Positions 8,082 through 11,679 of a stretch of DNA of 11,679 nucleotides are shown here, one piece after another. A program made the translations under genes and the position numbers. Location: contig CAZGNU010000052.1 in the NCBI GenBank assembly GCA_964527325.1, forward strand, positions 1 through 11,679. Reading direction: 5' to 3'. Numbering within the stretch: position 1 is the stretch's first letter; every line of letters begins with the position of its first letter. The DNA is from UBA6164 sp964527325. Its GTDB lineage: Bacteria > Patescibacteriota > Gracilibacteria > BD1-5 > UBA6164. The notes under the pieces were generated by a model. It was not told where the DNA came from. It worked only from the letters and a program-made list of their open reading frames with translations, and searched no databases.

Positions 8082-9149
8082 ATGCATAAAAAATCGAAAT
8101 ATAAACATAAAAACAAAAAAAAATATTTAATCTTTTTTGTGTTTTTTTCACTTATAACATATTCTACGATTTTAACAATGATTCATTTTGAATTATTTGT
8201 TTTTTATAAACCAAAAATAGTAATAAGTGATGAAGCTACTAATAAGTTTTTTGAACAACAAATAGTTAAAATATCAAGAAATTATTTAAATGATGATATT
8301 AAATTAAAAACTTACTCGTGAGCAAAGTTCTCAATAAGTGAAGAATGAAAAGATATAATAAACAATGTTAGAAATTTACACAAAATATCTAATTTAATTG
8401 ATTCAAGTTTATTGGATAATAACTTGTGCGCAGGTTATATTTGGATTTTATCAGAAAAATTGTGGTGAAATATTTCTCCATATCATATATGAATGATGAA
8501 TCTAAAAACTAGAAAACCATCAAAAGCTTGGGAATTACCTAATTATTATGTTGCTTATGGTTGAGAAGAATCTATATATTTATGAGATAAATTTTCTCTT
8601 GAAAATCTTGATTATTGGGATAATATAAAATATGAAGATTTAAAAAACTTCTTTTCATTAGCTTTTTCAGAGGAAGCATTGTTGTGAGATATATGATTGT
8701 TATTTAAGGATACAAAATATACTGATTTTTTAAAAAATTGGTCTTATAATTCCCATATAGCAAAAAATATGTGATTATCACAATTTAAAATAAAACTAAA
8801 ATCTGAATATATAGAGCAAAATCATAAAAAAATTGTATCTGATGCTTTTGAGTGTTCTGACGGATTTATTAATGATTATTTAGATATTTTAGAGTATTAT
8901 AGCTTATATTTAAACTGAGAAAAAATTGTACTTTACGAGTGAGATTTTTATTTTATTAAATCTAATAACGTTTTAAAGGAAAAGGTGGTATTTAAATATT
9001 TAGATGAAATAACTTATAAAGATATTACTTTAACTCATTTTTTTGATAAAAGTTCTAGAGTTGATTCTTTATTTAATCTAGTTTGTAAACAAGAATTTTA
9101 TCCAATAAATGTTATAAATATTAATCCAAAATTAATAGAAAAAATGTAA
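8082..9149 (+). CDS. Unknown membrane-anchored protein in the lgt operon
   Basis: I do not recognise this 355-residue protein. A strongly basic N-terminus (Lys/His-rich, residues 1-14) is followed by one hydrophobic segment (about 15-42), so it should be a type II membrane protein with its bulk outside. The most distinctive block is LCAGYIWILSEKLGGN (C116) followed by SPYHIGMMNLKTRKPSKAWE (H135) and then LPNYYVAYGG. A cysteine at the start of a helix with a later histidine recalls cysteine peptidases such as NlpC/P60 or CHAP, but spacing and third residue are unproven, so this is only a suggestion. The rest is rich in Asn, Lys, Asp and aromatic residues. In-frame TGA codons fall at glycines such as G80 and in the GG pairs; the standard code would give a 79-residue fragment. 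The ATG is 3 bases after the lgt stop, and the rhomboid gene begins 23 bases after its TAA, indicating co-expression with both. Confidence 0.85.
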
Positions 9150-9172
9150 GTTTATTTTTAATTAAAATTATA

Positions 9173-9727
9173 ATGACTATTTCTAATATATTAATATGAA
9201 TTTCTGCTTTAGCTACAGCTATTAGTTATTTTGTACCAGAAGTTTATATTTTTTGAATAAACAATTCATTTTTAAATGAATGATTGTATCATATATATAT
9301 AATCCAATTTTTTACATGAACATTTTTACATGGATGAATATTACATTTCCTATTTAATTCAATATTTATTTATTTTTTCTGAAATATCATAGAGTGAATT
9401 ATCTGAAAAAATAAATACATAATATTTTTTATATTCACAGTATTTTTTAACTGAATACTAATTTCCTTATTATCTGAATGAAACACAGTATGAATCAGTT
9501 GATTTTGCATGGCTTTAATTTCATATTACACACTTGAACTTAGATCAAGAAATGACCCAGAATATAAATGATGAATCACTGCAATAATAATCAACATATG
9601 AATATGATTATCCCCTTGAATTAGTTTAATATGACATTTATTTTGAGCAATAGCTTGAGTTTTGTATTATTTGTTTAACAAGAAATTTTTTAGGGAAAAA
9701 TATGTTTGATTGGATGTTGAGGTGTAA
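9173..9727 (+). CDS. Rhomboid-family intramembrane serine protease
   Basis: Rhomboids cleave membrane-spanning substrates within the bilayer. This 184-residue protein is a compact six-helix rhomboid. It has the HGGILHFLFN motif (H53, H58 and N62, the family's HxxxN), the catalytic GISG with nucleophile S109, and SLIGHLFGAIAGVLYY with the partner H155. Both glycines of GISG are TGA codons, so the active site itself depends on UGA=Gly. Hydrophobic segments span nearly the whole chain, ending with a short basic and acidic tail (NKKFFREKYVGLDVEV). The ATG at 9173 comes 23 bases after the preceding stop without a Shine-Dalgarno sequence; the stop is TAA. It is the third gene after lgt and the membrane protein, and converges on the pilin-like gene with only 42 bases between the stops and no clear hairpin there. 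Substrates are unknown; the operon partners or lipoproteins are possible. Confidence 0.93.
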
Positions 9728-9769
9728 AAGAGTTGCAATTTTTAATGATTCTAGTTTTTTGATATTTTT

Positions 9770-11660
9770 CTATGGAAATGTTATATTAATAGATGTATTA
9801 TACAAAGTATTATTATCTATATTATAAGCAATTTTTAAAGGATAAGTTCAAGTCATAATAGCCATATCACAGCTGGTATCAGTAGTATCAATTCTTCATG
9901 TTAATGTGTTTGCTGTGAAGGTATTATTACAATCAGTAGTATCAATTTGAAAAGTATAAGTAGAGTTTGGAGGATTTGTTAATGCAGTTAAATCAAAATC
10001 AAATCAAGTTGCATCTTCAGTAATAATTGCTTCATTTAAATCAGGTTCAGGTATTGTAATATTAATAGATGTATTATATAAAGTATTATTATTTATATTA
10101 TAAGCAATTTTTAATGGGATAGTTGATGGTCAAAATGCCATATCACAGCTGGTATCAGTAGTATCAATTCTTCATGTTAATGTATTTGCTGTAAAAGTAT
10201 TATTACAATCAGTAGTATCAATTTGAAAAGTATAAGTAGAGTTTGGTTTATTTGTTAGTCATGTTAAATCAAAATCAAATCAAACAGGATCAATATTTAT
10301 TGTAGCTTCAGTTAAAAGTGGTTCAGGAATTGTAATGTTCATATTAGATGTTTGACTCATTTGAGAATCGTAAGAAACATACACATTTTGTGATCATTTT
10401 GAAATTGATATTCAACAGCTTGTATCTGATGCATCTACTGATCAAGACAATGTTCAGTTTGAATAACTTGTATTACAAGTTGATCAAAAAATTCATAATT
10501 CGTATGTTCATGGTGTAACTGTCCGTTTACACTCAAATCAAATTACTGAAGTCCATCTACATTGTGCTCAATCTCATGAATCAATCCATGGTCAGACACT
10601 TGCTATGTGATTAGCTGAACATGAGTCATTAGTTCAGCCATTTATTCAGTTACATGACCAAGTATATGTTCATCATATTCATCAATTATCTTGTACAGTG
10701 CTTGCGTTTCATGTTGAACATAGATTAGTAGGTTCAGAAGATTTATCTTGTCAATTGTCTGTTCAACATACTCAGTTTACTGGTGAAGCTCATCAGCTTG
10801 AATTGCTTGATAAGTTTATTGCAATGGTAGAATCATTTAATATAATAGAATTAATTAAGGCAATTTTTTCTTCATCAGTTGTTTTACCTAATATAGATGA
10901 AATAATTCAATTATTAGTTAAACTTGATCATGAATAAGTGCTAACAATTTGATTATAAACATCTAGTTTTCAGGAGTTTGTAGTAGTTTTTTTTATACTT
11001 CATGTGTATACGGCAAGATTTAATCATGTTAAAGCTCATGTATTAAAGTTTATATTTCAGTGATTAGGTATATTTTCTCATCAGTTTACAATTTGTGAAG
11101 CAATATTAGTCGAATTAAGTATAAGTGTAGCTCAATTTACTTCTGAATTAATAATGCTAGGCACAGGTACAATATAATTTTGAGTTTTTATCATAACTCA
11201 ATTGTAGTTTCAATCAATTTTTGGTGTTACATTAATTGTTGCAGCATTTGTTTTTGATAAATATTGTAATGATACAATATCAGATTCTAGTAAGGTTAAT
11301 ATTTCAAATTCCTTTTTTTTGTTTGAAATTGAATAAATATATTCTTTATTAGTTAAGGGGTCTGTTGGTGTATCAGTAAGTGTTTTAGAAAGATTAGAAA
11401 CAACATCATCTCAAAAAAATCATTGGTACCGAAGAGTATCAGAATCATATGTTATTAATTGATAATCATTAGGAGTAGGATAAACTCAAGAATTAATAAA
11501 AAATAACTCTAGCGCAGTTTCCATGTCTCAAACTTCACTTACTCTTACACTATCTCTAGCTGATTGTGAGTATCATTTCATTGCTATAAAAGAAATAGTT
11601 CATAGTATTGATAAAATTATAATTTGTACTAATCTAGTACGTTGTGTAGGAAGTTTTCAT
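9770..11660 (-). CDS. Type IV pilin-like surface protein with Cys-rich modules and tandem repeats
   Basis: The main frame is open from 11668 down to the TAG at 9770. It has no ATG, GTG or TTG before its hydrophobic helix. The ATG at 11660-11658 is one base out of frame; dropping one A of the AAAA at 11654-11657 gives MKLPTQRTRLVQIIILSILG and a 629-residue protein, so I annotate from that ATG as a frameshifted start. Residues 10-27 are the pilin-type hydrophobic helix, followed by SARDSVRVSEVGDMETALEL and GVYPTPND, typical of pilin/pseudopilin N-domains. The usual Gly before the cleavage site and Glu5 are replaced by Arg and Gln. After a Ser/Asn-rich region comes a Cys module (about 296-375: NGVCGTDNGQ, NLCSTGNAS, WSCNGINGGTNDSCSA), then three repeats with paired cysteines (about 380-629). 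Many Gly are TGA. It is likely exported and displayed as a pilus or adhesin component. A secreted surface repeat protein without pilus assembly is the alternative. Confidence 0.8.
9785..10336 (-). repeat. Two tandem 276-bp coding repeats
   Basis: Unit 1 is 9785-10060 and unit 2 is 10061-10336, each encoding 92 residues of the pilin-like protein. Their 110-bp cores (9861-9970 and 10137-10246) differ at only three bases, all synonymous (AAT/AAC, TTT/TTC and ACT/ACC), while the flanks of each unit are more divergent. Each unit encodes NSTYTFQIDTTDCNNTF and TLTGRIDTTDTSCDMA. A third, diverged copy lies upstream in the protein (about 10337-10510: GTLSGSVDASDTSC), keeping the two cysteines. Confidence 0.9.
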
Positions 11661-11679
11661 AAAATTCACTACGTGTAAG

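Noticed and set aside
9728..9769. A terminator between the convergent rhomboid and pilin-like genes
   Set aside because: I looked for a hairpin on both strands in these 42 bases and found only short A/T runs without a stable stem.
10698..10937. A + strand frame of 79 residues
   Set aside because: It is antisense to the Cys-rich part of the pilin-like gene, which shows ordered cysteine motifs on the minus strand.
76..11660. UGA read as tryptophan (Mycoplasma code), or many decaying pseudogenes
   Set aside because: TGA falls on invariant glycines of Maf, FtsK, Lgt and rhomboid while TGG stays at conserved Trp positions; motifs are intact, with TAA or TAG only at gene ends.
1..11679. tRNA, rRNA, insertion sequence, prophage or CRISPR array
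   Set aside because: No cloverleaf-like segment, conserved rRNA block, transposase-like frame with terminal repeats, or regular direct-repeat array was seen on either strand.

Overview
The window is AT-rich and reads correctly only if UGA codes for glycine (genetic code 25). Maf, FtsK, Lgt and a rhomboid protease each run full length when in-frame TGA is read as Gly, and TGA falls on invariant glycines of their motifs. TGG is still used for conserved tryptophans, so the Mycoplasma-type UGA=Trp code does not fit. Every gene ends in TAA or TAG. This points to Absconditabacteria (SR1) or Gracilibacteria (BD1-5), small-genome CPR/Patescibacteria. I cannot choose between the two from this sequence.

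Layout. (1) 1-660: a terminator hairpin and maf, on the minus strand. (2) 700-1040: a monocistronic + strand unit for a 70-residue protein, with a near-consensus promoter, the only clear Shine-Dalgarno sequence in the window and a strong hairpin terminator. (3) 1056-3254: ftsK, minus strand, with its own promoter. (4) 3334-6494: a minus-strand operon that begins with a 793-residue secreted M23 endopeptidase carrying PG-binding and S-layer-homology domains, followed by three small unknown genes (35, 33 and 114 residues) and a terminator. (5) 6495-6827: a divergent intergenic region with an 18-bp perfect palindrome that embeds a TTGACA on each strand. (6) 6828-9727: a + strand operon of lgt fused to a chorismate-mutase-like domain, an unknown membrane-anchored protein, and a rhomboid protease. 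(7) 9770-11660: a minus-strand gene for a large type IV pilin-like surface protein with Cys-rich modules and tandem 92-residue repeats.

The common theme is the cell envelope: lipoprotein maturation (Lgt), intramembrane proteolysis (rhomboid), peptidoglycan cutting and S-layer anchoring (M23-SLH), a pilin-like adhesin, and division-linked DNA translocation (FtsK) next to Maf, a nucleotide house-cleaning enzyme.

The most unusual item is the Lgt fusion. Its C-terminal extension aligns without gaps to the catalytic half of AroQ-type chorismate mutase, and the first helix appears twice. The two copies have complementary losses of the catalytic arginines and lysine. The second oddity is the pilin-like gene, whose ATG lies one base out of frame in an AAAA run.
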